Source of the DNA: Streptomyces bathyalis
GTDB taxonomy: Bacteria; Actinomycetota; Actinomycetes; Streptomycetales; Streptomycetaceae
Direction: 5' to 3'
DNA length: 64,000 nucleotides
NCBI RefSeq assembly: GCF_015910445.1
Contig: NZ_CP048882.1
Coordinates: forward strand, 3,596,001-3,660,000
Shown here: piece by piece, positions 43,700-52,695 of the stretch
How the letters are laid out: every line of letters begins with the position of its first letter
Position numbering within the stretch: position 1 is the stretch's first letter
Notes under the pieces: generated by a model
Database searches by the model: none
What the model was told of the DNA's origin: nothing
Seen by the model: the letters and a program-made list of their open reading frames with translations, nothing else
Made by a program: the position numbers and the translations under genes

Positions 43700-45226
43700 T
43701 CAGTACGAGAAGGCCATGGGCCGGTCGGGGTCTTCGGCGTCGTGTCCGCCGATCCGGGTGGGCGGGTTGAGGTCGGCCTCGGTCAGCTCGGGCGGTCCGG
43801 CCTTGACGTACTTCGCCAGCAGCTTGATCTCGATGACGGCGAGCAGCGCGTACAGCGCGATGAAGACGCTCATGGAGGTGATGACCTCGCCCTGGCTGAC
43901 GGTGGGCGAGACGCCCGCGGCCGTGGGCAGCACGCCGTAGACGACCCAGGGCTGACGGCCGGTCTCGGTGAAGATCCAGCCCCAGGAGTTGGCGATCAGC
44001 GGGAAGAGCATGGTCAGCAGCGCCAGCCGCCAGTACCAGCGGGTGAGGGCCGTACCCAGTTCACGGTCGCGGGTGAGTGCGAGACGCGGGACCTTGTCGT
44101 CGGCGGTGCGCAGGCGCGGTGAGAGCCAGAGCCTGCGCCGGGTGAGATACAGCCCGGCGGCGCCCAGCGCGAAGGAGGACATCCCGAAGCCGATCATCCA
44201 GCGGAACGACCAGTAGGCGAGCGGGATGTTGGGCCGGAAGTCGTCGATGCCGAGCTTGTCGCCGTACTTCTCGCGCAGCGCGGCGTCGGTGTCGTTGATG
44301 CCGGGCACTTCCTCGGAGAAGTTGTCGTGCGCGAGGAAGGACAGCAGTCCGGGGATCTCGATCGCGACGTCGTTGTGGCCCTCGTCGACGTCGCCGTAGG
44401 CGAAGAGCGAGAACGGCGCGGGCCCCTGCGTCTCCCAGAGCGCTTCGGCGGCGGCCATCTTCATCGGCTGCTGGTCGTACATGATCTTTCCCAGCCGGTC
44501 GCCGGTGACCGCCGTGAGCACTCCGGCCACCACCATCACGACCAGGCCGAGCCGCAGCGAGGAGCGCATCACGGGCACGTGCCGCCCGCGCATCAGGTGG
44601 TACGCGGCGATGCCCACCATGAATGCCCCGCCGGTGAGGAAGGCGGCGACGAGGGTGTGCCCGAACTGCGCCAGTGCCGTGTTCTGTGTCAGCACCCGGA
44701 CGAAGTCGGTGAGTTCGGCCCGTCCGTTCTCGGGGTTCATGCGGTAGCCGACGGGGTGCTGCATCCAGGAATTGGCCGCCAGGATGAAGTACGCGGACAG
44801 GACGCTGCCGAGGGCCACCATCCACATGCAGCCCGCATGGATGCCCTTGGGCAGCTTGTCCCAGCCGAAGATCCACAGGCCGATGAAGGTGGACTCGAAG
44901 AAGAAGGCGACCAGCGCCTCGAAGGCGAGGGGCGCCCCGAAGACATCCCCGACGAAGCGCGAGTAGTCAGACCAGTTCATGCCGAACTGGAACTCCTGCA
45001 GGATGCCGGTCACCACGCCCATGGCGATGTTGATCAGGAAGAGCTTGCCCCAGAACTTGGCCGCCCTGAGGTACTTCTCACTGCCGGTGCGCACCCAGGC
45101 CGTCTCCAGTCCCGCCACGAACACGGAGAGGGAGATCGTCAGGGGGACGAACAGGAAGTGGTAGACGGTCGTGACGCCGAACTGCCAGCGCGCCAGGGTC
45201 TCCGGCGCCAGTGCTGCCAACTCCAC
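43700..45226 (-). CDS. cydA: Cytochrome bd quinol oxidase subunit I
   Basis: A 508-residue membrane protein carrying the three haems. Landmarks are ARWQFGVTTVYHFLFVPLT with the N-terminal His haem ligand, FFESTFIGLWIFGWDKLPK, the His of MQHPVGYRMN, the Met of PMKMAAAEALWET, and GRQPWVVYGVL. The periplasmic Q-loop is of the short type usual in actinobacteria. GTG at 45226 has AAGGAGAG upstream and is preferred over the ATG at 45307, which lies past this site. A Rex-type operator about 90 bases upstream indicates control by NADH/NAD+ ratio and oxygen limitation. Confidence 0.96.
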   Translation of the reverse strand: MELAALAPETLARWQFGVTTVYHFLFVPLTISLSVFVAGLETAWVRTGSEKYLRAAKFWGKLFLINIAMGVVTGILQEFQFGMNWSDYSRFVGDVFGAPLAFEALVAFFFESTFIGLWIFGWDKLPKGIHAGCMWMVALGSVLSAYFILAANSWMQHPVGYRMNPENGRAELTDFVRVLTQNTALAQFGHTLVAAFLTGGAFMVGIAAYHLMRGRHVPVMRSSLRLGLVVMVVAGVLTAVTGDRLGKIMYDQQPMKMAAAEALWETQGPAPFSLFAYGDVDEGHNDVAIEIPGLLSFLAHDNFSEEVPGINDTDAALREKYGDKLGIDDFRPNIPLAYWSFRWMIGFGMSSFALGAAGLYLTRRRLWLSPRLRTADDKVPRLALTRDRELGTALTRWYWRLALLTMLFPLIANSWGWIFTETGRQPWVVYGVLPTAAGVSPTVSQGEVITSMSVFIALYALLAVIEIKLLAKYVKAGPPELTEADLNPPTRIGGHDAEDPDRPMAFSY

Positions 45227-45317
45227 CGGCTCTCTCCTTTGCCTCGCGGCTGTGGCCGGTGTCCGGCGTGAGGTTCGCCCGTGTTCGGACAGCTTCGACC
45301 GGTCCACAAGTGGTACT

Positions 45318-45333
45318 CGTGAATGCGTTCACA
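45318..45333 (-). promoter_or_regulatory. Rex operator (ROP) upstream of cydA
   Basis: On the cydA strand the site reads TGTGAACGCATTCACG. This matches the Rex consensus known from S. coelicolor, TGTGAACGCGTTCACA, at 14 of 16 positions. Rex represses cydABCD when NADH is low. The site lies about 90 bases before the cydA start. Confidence 0.85.
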
Positions 45334-45340
45334 TTCACAA

Positions 45341-45350
45341 GTAATATTAC
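45341..45350. promoter_or_regulatory. GTAATATTAC palindrome beside the Rex site
   Basis: A perfect ten-base AT-rich palindrome seven bases from the Rex operator. It could be part of the cydA promoter or a second operator; nothing further supports either. Confidence 0.35.
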
Positions 45351-45393
45351 GACCGGGCTTTTCGGACACCGCAAGGGGGTCCCCCCGAAATGC

Positions 45394-45428
45394 GAAACGG
45401 CCGTCGCACCGGGTGCGGCGGCCGTTCG
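45394..45428 (-). terminator. Hairpin terminator downstream of hisC
   Basis: AACGGCCGTCGCACC at 45396-45410 pairs with GGTGCGGCGGCCGTT at 45412-45426, one mismatch. It lies 50 bases past the hisC-like gene and before the cydA promoter. Confidence 0.65.
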
Positions 45429-45477
45429 CGTGGCTGGGGTTCGGTGCCCGGGGCGGCGGAGCTGAGGGGCGGTGCCC

Positions 45478-46557
45478 TCAGAACTCGCTCTTGCGGAAGG
45501 AGGCCGCGGTCTGCAGGAAGAGGTCGTTCGCCTCGTTCTCCCCCACCGTGACGCGCACGCCCTCGCCGGGGAACGGCCGGATCATCGCGCCGGCCTTCTC
45601 GCAGGCCTCGGCGAAGGCGGTCGTACGGTCACCGAGCCGCAGCCAGACGAAGTTCGCCTGCGACTCCGGAACCGTCCAGCCCTGTGCGACCAGTTCACGC
45701 GAGACGCGCGCACGCTCGGCGACGAGCCCCTCGACGCGTTCGAGAAGCTCGTTCTCGCTGCGCAACGAGGCGACCGCGGCGTCCTGGGCGACCTGGCTGA
45801 CACCGAAGGGCACGGCGGTCTTGCGCAGCGCCGCCGCGACGGGCTCGTGGGCGACCGCGAAGCCGACCCGGAGTCCGGCCAGTCCGTACGCCTTGGAGAA
45901 GGTGCGCAGCACGCACACGTTGGGGCGGTCGCGGTAGAGGTCCAGGCCGTCGACGACGGCCTCGTCACGCACGAACTCGCGGTACGCCTCGTCCAGCACG
46001 ACCAGGACATCGTCCGGGACCCGGTCGAGGAACCGCTCCAGGGCGTCCCTCGGGATGGCCACGCCCGTCGGATTGTTGGGGTTGCAGACGAAGATCAGCC
46101 GCGTGCGGTCGGTGACCGCGTCGGCCATGGCGTCGAGGTCGTGCTCCTCGCCGTCCGTGAGGGGCACCTGCACCGACTGGGCGCCGGAGATCTGGGTGAT
46201 GATCGGATAGGCCTCGAAGGAACGCCAGGCGTAGATCACTTCGTCGCCGGGGCCCGCCGTGCTCTGCAGCAGCTGCTGTGCGACGCCGACGGAGCCGGTG
46301 CCCGTGGCCACGTGCTCGACGGGAACGCCGAAGCGGCTTCCGATCGCCTCCATCAGTCCGGTGCACGCCATGTCCGGGTAGCGGTTGGCGGTGCCGACCG
46401 CGGCGGTCATCGTCTCCAGCACGCCGGGGAGCGGCGGGTACGGGTTCTCGTTCGAGGACAGCTTGAACGCAGCGGGCCCCGAGGCGGCCGGGCGGCCCGG
46501 CTTGTACGTGGGAATGCCTTCGAGCGCGCCGCGCAGCCTGGGCTTGTTCTCGCTCAC
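45478..46557 (-). CDS. hisC: Histidinol-phosphate/aromatic aminotransferase
   Basis: A 359-residue PLP enzyme of fold type I. It has [45 protein letters not shown] and [14 protein letters not shown], whose Lys binds PLP, then ANFVWLRLG and GVRVTVG near the end. The family includes HisC and the actinobacterial phenylalanine aminotransferase (Pat). There are no other his genes nearby, so the Pat function or a second HisC copy is possible. GTG at 46557 has GAGGAG upstream; longer readings to 46695 are unlikely. Confidence 0.88.
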   Translation of the reverse strand: MSENKPRLRGALEGIPTYKPGRPAASGPAAFKLSSNENPYPPLPGVLETMTAAVGTANRYPDMACTGLMEAIGSRFGVPVEHVATGTGSVGVAQQLLQSTAGPGDEVIYAWRSFEAYPIITQISGAQSVQVPLTDGEEHDLDAMADAVTDRTRLIFVCNPNNPTGVAIPRDALERFLDRVPDDVLVVLDEAYREFVRDEAVVDGLDLYRDRPNVCVLRTFSKAYGLAGLRVGFAVAHEPVAAALRKTAVPFGVSQVAQDAAVASLRSENELLERVEGLVAERARVSRELVAQGWTVPESQANFVWLRLGDRTTAFAEACEKAGAMIRPFPGEGVRVTVGENEANDLFLQTAASFRKSEF

Positions 46558-46901
46558 CGCTGACTCCTCCTCGTCCCTGCCACCGACATCAATACTGCTA
46601 ACCCTAAGAGGAATCCGACAGAGGGCGTACGGGCTTGCATCATGAGCCCCCTCACGCACTTCCGCGCTGGTGGCTCGAGCCGTGGCGCGCATCACTCATG
46701 AAGGTGAGTTGAGACCTCCTCGCAACATGGCCGTGTCCGTCGGCGCAATCGCCCGTCGAGGAGGCCAAAGTTCATGATGGGTCGTCAACTCTCGTGAATT
46801 CCAAGGCACTTGGCTTGGTCAGCACATGCAGAATCGTGCCTTCTGGGGTCCCCCCGAAGTGTCCCGCACCCCCTCCGTCACGGGCCTACGATCGGGGCGC
46901 C
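46558..46901. other. Divergent region hisC / LacI regulator, with nested inverted repeats
   Basis: The 344-bp region has no gene. Two nested dyads are visible: GAGTTGA (46706-46712) with TCAACTC (46785-46791), and inside it CCTCCTCG (46715-46722) with CGAGGAGG (46757-46764). They could form a cruciform or be operator halves. The LacI regulator's own site might lie here. Confidence 0.45.
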
Positions 46902-48053
46902 ATGACAGCAGCAGAGAAGCATCAGGTAAGCCGGGCATCGGCCTCGCGCCGGGCACGCGGGGGGAGCCGGCTGAGCGGGCGCGCGGGCATCCGCGATGTC
47001 GCCGCCGCGGCCGGTGTCTCGATCACGACTGTCTCCGACGCGCTCAACGGCAAGGGCCGCCTCCCCGACGCCACCCGCAGCCATGTGCGCGAGGTCGCCC
47101 AGCGCCTGGGCTACCGGCCCTCGGCCGCCGCCCGCACGCTCCGCACCGGCAAGTCCGGCCTGATCGGGCTCACGGTCACCACGTACGGCGAAGAACCGTT
47201 CACTTTCACCGAGTTCGCCTACTTCGCCGAGATGGCCAGGGCCGCGACCTCGGCCGCGCTCGCACGCGGATACGCCCTGGTGATCCTGCCCGCCACATCG
47301 CGGCACGACCTGTGGTCGAACGTCGCACTCGACGGCACCGTCGTCATCGACCCCTCCGACGAGGACCCGGTCGTCACGGAACTCGTCCGCTCAGGTCTGC
47401 CCGTCGTCTCCGACGGACGCCCCAGCGGCTCGCTGCCCGTCGCCGCATGGGTCGACAACGACCACGAGGAGGCCGTCCGCGGCCTCCTCGACCACCTCGC
47501 CGAAGCGGGCGCACGCCGCATCGGGCTGCTGACCGGCACCAGCACCGACACCTACACGCGGCTGTCGACCACCGCCTACTTCGACTGGTGTGCCCGCGTC
47601 GGCCAGGAACCCGTCTACGAGCACTACCCGGCGCACGACCACTGCGCGGGCGCTGTCGCCGCCGACCGGCTGCTCGCCAGGCCCGACCGCCCCGACGCGG
47701 TGTACGGGCTCTTCGACCCCAACGGCACCGACCTGCTGGCGGCGGCACGCCGGTACGGGCTGCGCGTGCCCGAGGACCTGCTGCTGGTGTGCTGCAGCGA
47801 GTCCAGCGTCTACGCCACGACCGAGCCGCCCATCACCACGCTCTCGCTCAAGCCCGGCCGCATCGGCAACACCGTCATCCAGCTCCTGATCGACGCCATC
47901 GAGGGCATCGGCGGCGACGCGCCGGTGCATCAGGTGATGCCGACGGATCTCATCATCCGTACGTCCTCGCAGCGGCGCTCGCCCCGCACCACCGTCAGCG
48001 CGCCGCGCTCCCCCGGGAACGCCCCCGGCCCGAGTGATCCGGCAGACGCCTGA
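46902..48053 (+). CDS. LacI-family transcriptional regulator
   Basis: A 383-residue regulator. Residues about 32-80 are the LacI helix-turn-helix and hinge (GIRDVAAAAGVSITTVSDAL, then LGYRPSAAARTLRTGKSG). A periplasmic-binding-protein-like sensor domain follows to about residue 350 (LIGLTVTTYGEEPF, GTVVIDPSDEDP, RRIGLLTG, DAVYGLFDPNGTDLL). An N-terminal Ala/Arg-rich extension of about 30 residues and a Ser/Pro tail flank it. The inducer is not known. ATG at 46902 is the best start. It diverges from the hisC-like gene. Confidence 0.88.
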   Translation: MTAAEKHQVSRASASRRARGGSRLSGRAGIRDVAAAAGVSITTVSDALNGKGRLPDATRSHVREVAQRLGYRPSAAARTLRTGKSGLIGLTVTTYGEEPFTFTEFAYFAEMARAATSAALARGYALVILPATSRHDLWSNVALDGTVVIDPSDEDPVVTELVRSGLPVVSDGRPSGSLPVAAWVDNDHEEAVRGLLDHLAEAGARRIGLLTGTSTDTYTRLSTTAYFDWCARVGQEPVYEHYPAHDHCAGAVAADRLLARPDRPDAVYGLFDPNGTDLLAAARRYGLRVPEDLLLVCCSESSVYATTEPPITTLSLKPGRIGNTVIQLLIDAIEGIGGDAPVHQVMPTDLIIRTSSQRRSPRTTVSAPRSPGNAPGPSDPADA

Positions 48054-48330
48054 CGGACCCGCGGACCATGTGTCGGGCCGCGGACGAGAGGGGAATTTAC
48101 GGAGGAATGCGCCAGCCACCCGCCCACGGACCGCAATTGCCGCCTCCAGGTGCGTCACAAGCCGCTACCGGCGTTCCTATGATGGGGCGCACGACACCGG
48201 GACCCGATCCCGACCTGTGCAAGTGTGGACCCCTGGGTCGGCGTGACAGGCGACGGATGGGACTCCCCTCCGAAGCAGGCAGGGCGAGGTCCGGACAGGT
48301 GCACGGCGGCGCGCGATGGTGGAGGGGTCG

Positions 48331-49497
48331 ATGACTCAGGGGGCCGGTCAAGGACCCGGGATGTGGCAGGGCGGCGACGCCGTCGCGCACGAGGCCGGGG
48401 CCCAGGGAGCACCCGGACACCCGGCCGCGCATCGTCCCGCGCCCGCGTCGGTTCACGCCGAACACACGCGCACGTCCGCCCCTTCGCGGGAGGAGACGTC
48501 CGCTCCCTCACGCGACGACGGACACCCCGACGAGCCCGACGACGGATACACGCCCACCGAGCGCGATCTGCCGGTGGTCGACCCGAGCGCGACGGACGAG
48601 GGGCGCGAGCCCACGCTCGTGGACCTCGCCGCCGCCCCCGTGACCGAGGAGGGCGACGGCCCTCTGTACGTCGTCGGCGACGTGCACGGCTACCTCGACG
48701 AACTGCGCGACGCGCTCCGGGACGCGGGCATCACCGACCAGCACGACAACTGGGCGGCGGGCAACACACGCCTGTGGTTCCTGGGCGACTTCACCGACCG
48801 CGGTCCCGACGGCATCGGCGTCATCGACCTCGTCATGCACCTCTCCGCGCAGGCGGCCGCAGCGGGCGGCTACTGCAAGGCGCTGATGGGCAATCATGAG
48901 CTGCTGCTCATCGGAGCCAAGAAGTTCGGTGACACACCGGTCAACTCCAGCGCGGGCACTGCCTCGTTCCAGGCGGCGTGGCTGCTCAACGGCGGCCAGC
49001 ACTCCGACATGGAGCGGCTGGAGGACCACCACATCCAGTGGATGTCACGCCTGGACGCGATGGCTCTCGCCGACGGCCATCTCCTGCTCCACTCCGACGC
49101 CACGTGCTATCTCGATTACGGCACCACGATCGAGGGCGTGAACGACGCGATCACCGAGGCACTTCAGCGCAACGACGCCGACGAGACCTGGGACCTCTTC
49201 CGCAAGTTCACCAAGCGTTTCGCGTTCCGCGAGGAGACCGGTTCCCTCGCCGCGCGAGAACTGCTCACGGTATTCGGCGGGCGCCAGATCGTGCACGGTC
49301 ACAGCCCCATCCCGTATCTGCTGGGCGAGCCGGCCGCCAACGGCGCCGCCGATACCGGGGACGGCGGAGAGGACGAGGACGCACCCCCCGAGGTGACCGG
49401 CCCTCACCTTTACGCGGACGGTCTCGCCCTCGCCATGGACGGCGGGGTGACCATGGACGGGAAACTCCTCGTCACGCAACTTCCCTTGGCTGATTAG
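48331..49497 (+). CDS. Calcineurin-like metallophosphoesterase
   Basis: A 388-residue protein. The first ~105 residues are disordered-looking (Ala, Pro, His, Asp). The catalytic domain has the family motifs in order: GDVHGYLDEL, GDFTDRGPDG, GNHELLL, and later LLHSDATCYLDYG and IVHGHSPIPYL. These give the two-metal site of serine/threonine phosphatase-type or ApaH-like enzymes. The C-terminus holds an acidic insert (GDGGEDEDAPPE). ATG at 48331 follows GGAGGGG; ATG at 48316 is an alternative. The target is unknown, and no signal peptide is visible. Confidence 0.88.
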   Translation: MTQGAGQGPGMWQGGDAVAHEAGAQGAPGHPAAHRPAPASVHAEHTRTSAPSREETSAPSRDDGHPDEPDDGYTPTERDLPVVDPSATDEGREPTLVDLAAAPVTEEGDGPLYVVGDVHGYLDELRDALRDAGITDQHDNWAAGNTRLWFLGDFTDRGPDGIGVIDLVMHLSAQAAAAGGYCKALMGNHELLLIGAKKFGDTPVNSSAGTASFQAAWLLNGGQHSDMERLEDHHIQWMSRLDAMALADGHLLLHSDATCYLDYGTTIEGVNDAITEALQRNDADETWDLFRKFTKRFAFREETGSLAARELLTVFGGRQIVHGHSPIPYLLGEPAANGAADTGDGGEDEDAPPEVTGPHLYADGLALAMDGGVTMDGKLLVTQLPLAD

Positions 49498-49832
49498 CCA
49501 GTTGGTGGCCCGCCCCCTCGCACAGCTGTCAGGACCCCGGACCGGACCCGGGCCGGCAGTCCCAGGGGGAGCACGGGCGCACGCGGGCTCGGGAAGGCGC
49601 GCAACGGCGCGGAACACATTGCCGGGAAGAGCCAATTACCGGAAACTCTCTCTCAGGAAGTACCCGACTCCCTCTAATATCGGTTCTGCCACAGTGAATT
49701 CGCCTATCCTTCGCCGTGGCTGCCCCGCCCTCCCCCTGAGCCTGGCGGCCTGGGTGGGGGTCCCCCCAGCCGGGCGAGGGGGAGTGCCCCCAGCCGGCAC
49801 CCGAAGGCCCTACGGAGCATCGGGGGATGCAC
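49498..49832. other. Intergenic region with a long GC hairpin
   Basis: The 335-bp gap between two same-strand genes has an AT-richer part at about 49620-49710, a likely promoter, and a long palindromic structure at 49730-49784 described separately. No coding frame was credible. Confidence 0.5.
49730..49784 (+). repeat. Long GC-rich hairpin (intergenic palindrome)
   Basis: CTCCCCCT at 49730-49737 pairs with AGGGGGAG at 49777-49784, GCCTGGC inside it pairs imperfectly with GCCGGGC, and GGGGG abuts CCCCC at the centre. Similar GGGGGTCCCCCC-type palindromes are common between Streptomyces genes. It is about 50 bases before the next start and could act as a terminator for the upstream gene. Confidence 0.55.
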
Positions 49833-50840
49833 ATGAACACCGCTCCGCACCTGCTGCCAGAAGACCGGCCCGAGTTCGAACGGGCCGTGGACGAGGCTCT
49901 GCGTGACGCAGGCCGGCGTCCTGCCCTGGCTGCGGTGGGCGAGCAGATCAGCGCACAGCAGCTGCGCGTCATGGCTCTCAGCTCCGCGACCGCGATCGCC
50001 GCGGACGCCGCGGAGGAGTACGAGCAGTACGTGGCCCTGCGAACCCGGCTGAGGCAACCGGCGGTCGACGCCTCCCGTGCATCTTCGTCCGGCTCGCCGT
50101 CCTCCGGTTCGCGATCCGGCGGCGAGGCGGACGCGGAGGGCGGCGAACAGCGCGGTGCCGGAAGCGGGTTGAGCCTCGCCGGCGTGAACGGTGGCGTCAC
50201 CGAGACCGCGGGAGCCGGGCTGCTCGCCATGATCTCCGTGCTGGTCCCGCTGCTGGCGGGGTCCGCGGCGGTCATCTTCCTGCTGCTGGGCAATCTGCTG
50301 CGGGTCGTCTCGCCGGAGCCGTCCATCGCGGCGCCGATGCGCGGCGCGGGCTGGGTCTTCGCCGTACTGGCCGCCGCCGGGATCGTCGTCGCGATGACGG
50401 AGCTGTGGCTCACGGCAATGCGCAACGGGGCGGGTGCTCTCAGGAGCCGGGCCGATGACGTGGCGGCGGAGCCGGCCGACGGTGACGAGGGCGAGTCCCG
50501 GCTGGCCAGAGAGGTCTCGGCGGCCCGCTCGGTCTGGCGCGAAGCGCTACTGGAACGCGGGATAGTGCCGTTCCTCGCGGACGTGCTGGCAGCTCAGCCG
50601 GGCGCCCGTGCGGGGGCCGGGAGCGACGGCCAGGGGCCCGAGGGCCACGACAACGGCTCCTCGTCGGCGTCCGCGCCGGAGGCGGCGCGCGGCCACGAGC
50701 GCACTCCGCGGCTCGGCTACTCGGGCCCGGACTTCTCCAGCCGCAGCCCGTCGGACGGCAGGGAGAGCGTCCGCCCGCGCTATTCGAGCCCGGACTACTC
50801 CAGCCCGGACTACGGGGGACCGGAGCACAAGCCGGAGTAG
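49833..50840 (+). CDS. Hypothetical membrane protein with two central helices
   Basis: A 335-residue protein of no recognised family. Residues 1-75 are a charged helical part (EFERAVDEALRDAGRRPALA, AADAAEEYEQYVALRTRL). Residues about 130-155 (LLAMISVLVPLLAGSAAVIFLLLGNLL in pieces) and 170-195 (WVFAVLAAAGIVVAMTELWL) are membrane segments. A cytoplasmic helix (SAARSVWREALLERGIVPFLADVL) follows. The final ~85 residues are Ser/Gly/Pro-rich and end in repeated YSSPDY units, which suggest disorder. ATG at 49833 has GGGGG six bases upstream; ATG at 49827 is also possible. Nothing around it points to a function. Confidence 0.75.
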   Translation: MNTAPHLLPEDRPEFERAVDEALRDAGRRPALAAVGEQISAQQLRVMALSSATAIAADAAEEYEQYVALRTRLRQPAVDASRASSSGSPSSGSRSGGEADAEGGEQRGAGSGLSLAGVNGGVTETAGAGLLAMISVLVPLLAGSAAVIFLLLGNLLRVVSPEPSIAAPMRGAGWVFAVLAAAGIVVAMTELWLTAMRNGAGALRSRADDVAAEPADGDEGESRLAREVSAARSVWREALLERGIVPFLADVLAAQPGARAGAGSDGQGPEGHDNGSSSASAPEAARGHERTPRLGYSGPDFSSRSPSDGRESVRPRYSSPDYSSPDYGGPEHKPE

Positions 50841-50901
50841 GCGCGGCCGGCCGATGAAGGCCGGTGCTGCGCGCCGGTGCAGGACGAGAACGGCGCTCCG
50901 A

Positions 50902-50939
50902 GGGGCGGGCCGGCACCGAGCGCCGGTGTCGGCCGCCCC
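50902..50939. terminator. Hairpin between convergent genes
   Basis: GGGGCGGGCCGGCACCG pairs with CGGTGTCGGCCGCCCC around a short loop, with one bulge and one mismatch. It lies between the hypothetical membrane protein and the VOC gene. Confidence 0.5.
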
Positions 50940-51051
50940 GCGGCAGCGGTGCTCCGGAGACCTCACTCACCTCATGGCCACGACGCGACCGTCACGCCGG
51001 ACTGCGGGGCAGACCCCGGGTACCGGGCGGCGGGGGCGCGGCCCAAGAGCG

Positions 51052-51432
51052 TCAGAGCGGGGCGAGGCGCGCCTTGAGCAGGCAGAACTCGTTGCCTTCG
51101 GGGTCGCTCAGGACATGCCACTGCTCCTGCCCCGTCTGGCCGATGTCGGCCGGGCGCGCACCGAGCTTCAGAAGGCGTTCGAGCTCGGCGTCCTGATCGC
51201 GGTCGGTGGCGTTGACGTCGATGTGCAGCCGGGACTTCCCCTTCTCCGGCTCGTCCCTGCGGCTGAGGATGATCGTCGGCTGCGGACCGCCGAACCCTTC
51301 GCGCGGCCCGATCTCCAGCGTGCCGTCGTCCTCGCGATCCAGCACGACGAAGTCCAGGACCTCGCACCAGAAGCGCGCCAGCACCTCGGGGTCGCGGCAA
51401 CCGAGCACGAGCTCACTGATACGACATGCCAT
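51052..51432 (-). CDS. VOC-family (glyoxalase-like) protein
   Basis: A 126-residue protein of the vicinal oxygen chelate fold. It reads ISELVLGCRDPEVLARFWCEVL at the start, then SRLHIDVNATDRDQDAELERLL in pieces, and ends with HVLSDPEGNEFCLLK. The paired beta-alpha-beta-beta-beta units can hold a metal; the His of LHIDV and the Glu of GNEFC are likely ligands. The substrate is unknown. Its end faces the hairpin at 50902, and its 5' side faces the inserted mobile elements about 200 bases away. Confidence 0.87.
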   Translation of the reverse strand: MACRISELVLGCRDPEVLARFWCEVLDFVVLDREDDGTLEIGPREGFGGPQPTIILSRRDEPEKGKSRLHIDVNATDRDQDAELERLLKLGARPADIGQTGQEQWHVLSDPEGNEFCLLKARLAPL

Positions 51433-51631
51433 GACGAAAACCCGCTCTCAGCCTGGGGATCGCCGGGCAGGCCAGACGCGAAGCTCATGGCCTCCCAGCA
51501 GTGAGGACAACCTCGTGACCGTACCGGCCGGGACGGGCTCGTGCGAGATGATTTCCGGGAGGGCCGTTCCGGGCGGCGGCCAAGTGAGCCCGCCAGCCGT
51601 GCAGTTGGGAAGCCGCTTCGGGAGAGGGGGC

Positions 51632-52588
51632 CTAGGTGTATTGACCTGATGCGTTGTTCACGCGGCTGATGGGTGGCTTGCCTCCGAGAGCGGTGTGGCA
51701 GCGGTGGTAGTTGTAGCTATGGAGGAAGTCTGTCAGGGCTGCGGTGCGTTGGGCGTTGCTGGTGTAGGGCCGCAGGTAGGCCCATTCGTCGAGCAGGGTG
51801 CGGTTGAAGCGCTCTACTTTCCCGTTGGTCTGCGGCCGGTAGGGGCGGGTGCGTTTGCCGGTGGCGCCCAGATGGCTGAGGGCTTGCTTCCAGGCGGTGC
51901 TGTGGCGGTAGGCGAAGGCGTTGTCGGTGATGACGCGTTCGATGCGGTCGATGCCCAGGCGGGCGAAGTGGACTGCTGCTCGGCGCAGGAAGTCGGCGCA
52001 GGTGGTGGCCTTCTCATCGGGGTGGATCTCGCTGTAGGCGAGGCGAGTGTGATCATCGACGGCGGAGTGGATGTAGTCGTAGCCGACTCCGGTCTTGGTC
52101 GCACGGGAAGCTTGGCGACCGAGGACTTTGTGGCCTCCCCCGTCGGGGATACGGCCGAGTTTCTTCACATCGACGTGGAGGAGTTCGCCGGGTCGGTCAC
52201 GTTCGTAGCGGCGGATGACTTGGCCGGTGGGCCGGTCAAGGAAGCACAGACGGTTCAGCCGGTTGCGGGTCAGGACACGGTGGACCGTGGAGGGCGGCAG
52301 GCCCAGGATCGGTCCGATCCGGGCCGGCCCGAGTTTGTGTTCGGTGCGAAGAACGCAAACGCGCATCTCCACGTCCGGCGGAGTGCGGTTCGGCAGCCGG
52401 TGCGGGCGGCTGGAACGATCGGCCAGACCGGTATCGCCTTCTGCAGCGAATCGCCGCATCCACTTGTGTGCGGTGGTGCGAGAAACGCCCATCTGGGCAG
52501 CCACATGCGCTACCGGAAACCCCGAGCGGACACGTTCGACCAGCAACCGCCTGCCGTGCACGGTCAGCCGGGCATTACGGTGGGACAC
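51632..52588 (-). CDS. IS481-family DDE transposase
   Basis: A 318-residue transposase. An N-terminal helix-turn-helix (VSHRNARLTVHGRRLLVERV, then VAAQMGVSRTTAHKWMRRFAAEG) binds the ends. The catalytic core has the DDE triad: Asp in LLHVDVKKLG, Asp in ERVITDNAFAY and Glu in GKVERFNRTLLDEW. The GTG at 52588 has GGAGG five bases upstream and gives the usual family start; the ATG at 52654 is less likely. The TAG stop lies outside the element, within the CTAG of the left target duplication. No frameshift or stop interrupts it, so it may be active. Confidence 0.93.
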   Translation of the reverse strand: MSHRNARLTVHGRRLLVERVRSGFPVAHVAAQMGVSRTTAHKWMRRFAAEGDTGLADRSSRPHRLPNRTPPDVEMRVCVLRTEHKLGPARIGPILGLPPSTVHRVLTRNRLNRLCFLDRPTGQVIRRYERDRPGELLHVDVKKLGRIPDGGGHKVLGRQASRATKTGVGYDYIHSAVDDHTRLAYSEIHPDEKATTCADFLRRAAVHFARLGIDRIERVITDNAFAYRHSTAWKQALSHLGATGKRTRPYRPQTNGKVERFNRTLLDEWAYLRPYTSNAQRTAALTDFLHSYNYHRCHTALGGKPPISRVNNASGQYT

Positions 52589-52690
52589 GAAGACCTCCGT
52601 TGTGCGGTGAAGCCTAGACACCTCCACCACACCGGAGGTCTTCGCCATGATCAAGACCCACGAACGTCAACAACGCTCGTGATCAATACA
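51637..52690 (-). mobile_element. IS481-family insertion sequence (1054 bp, complete)
   Basis: Both ends begin TGTATTGA and share 20 of the first 26 bases as inverted repeats (left end TGTATTGACCTGATGCG; right end, inverted, TGTATTGATCACGAGCG). Direct repeats CCTAGG flank it at 51631-51636 and 52691-52696. Members of this family, such as Bordetella IS481, prefer NCTAGN targets and duplicate six bases, so the fit is exact. The length is that of a full element. It carries one transposase gene. Confidence 0.92.
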
Positions 52691-52695
52691 CCTAG

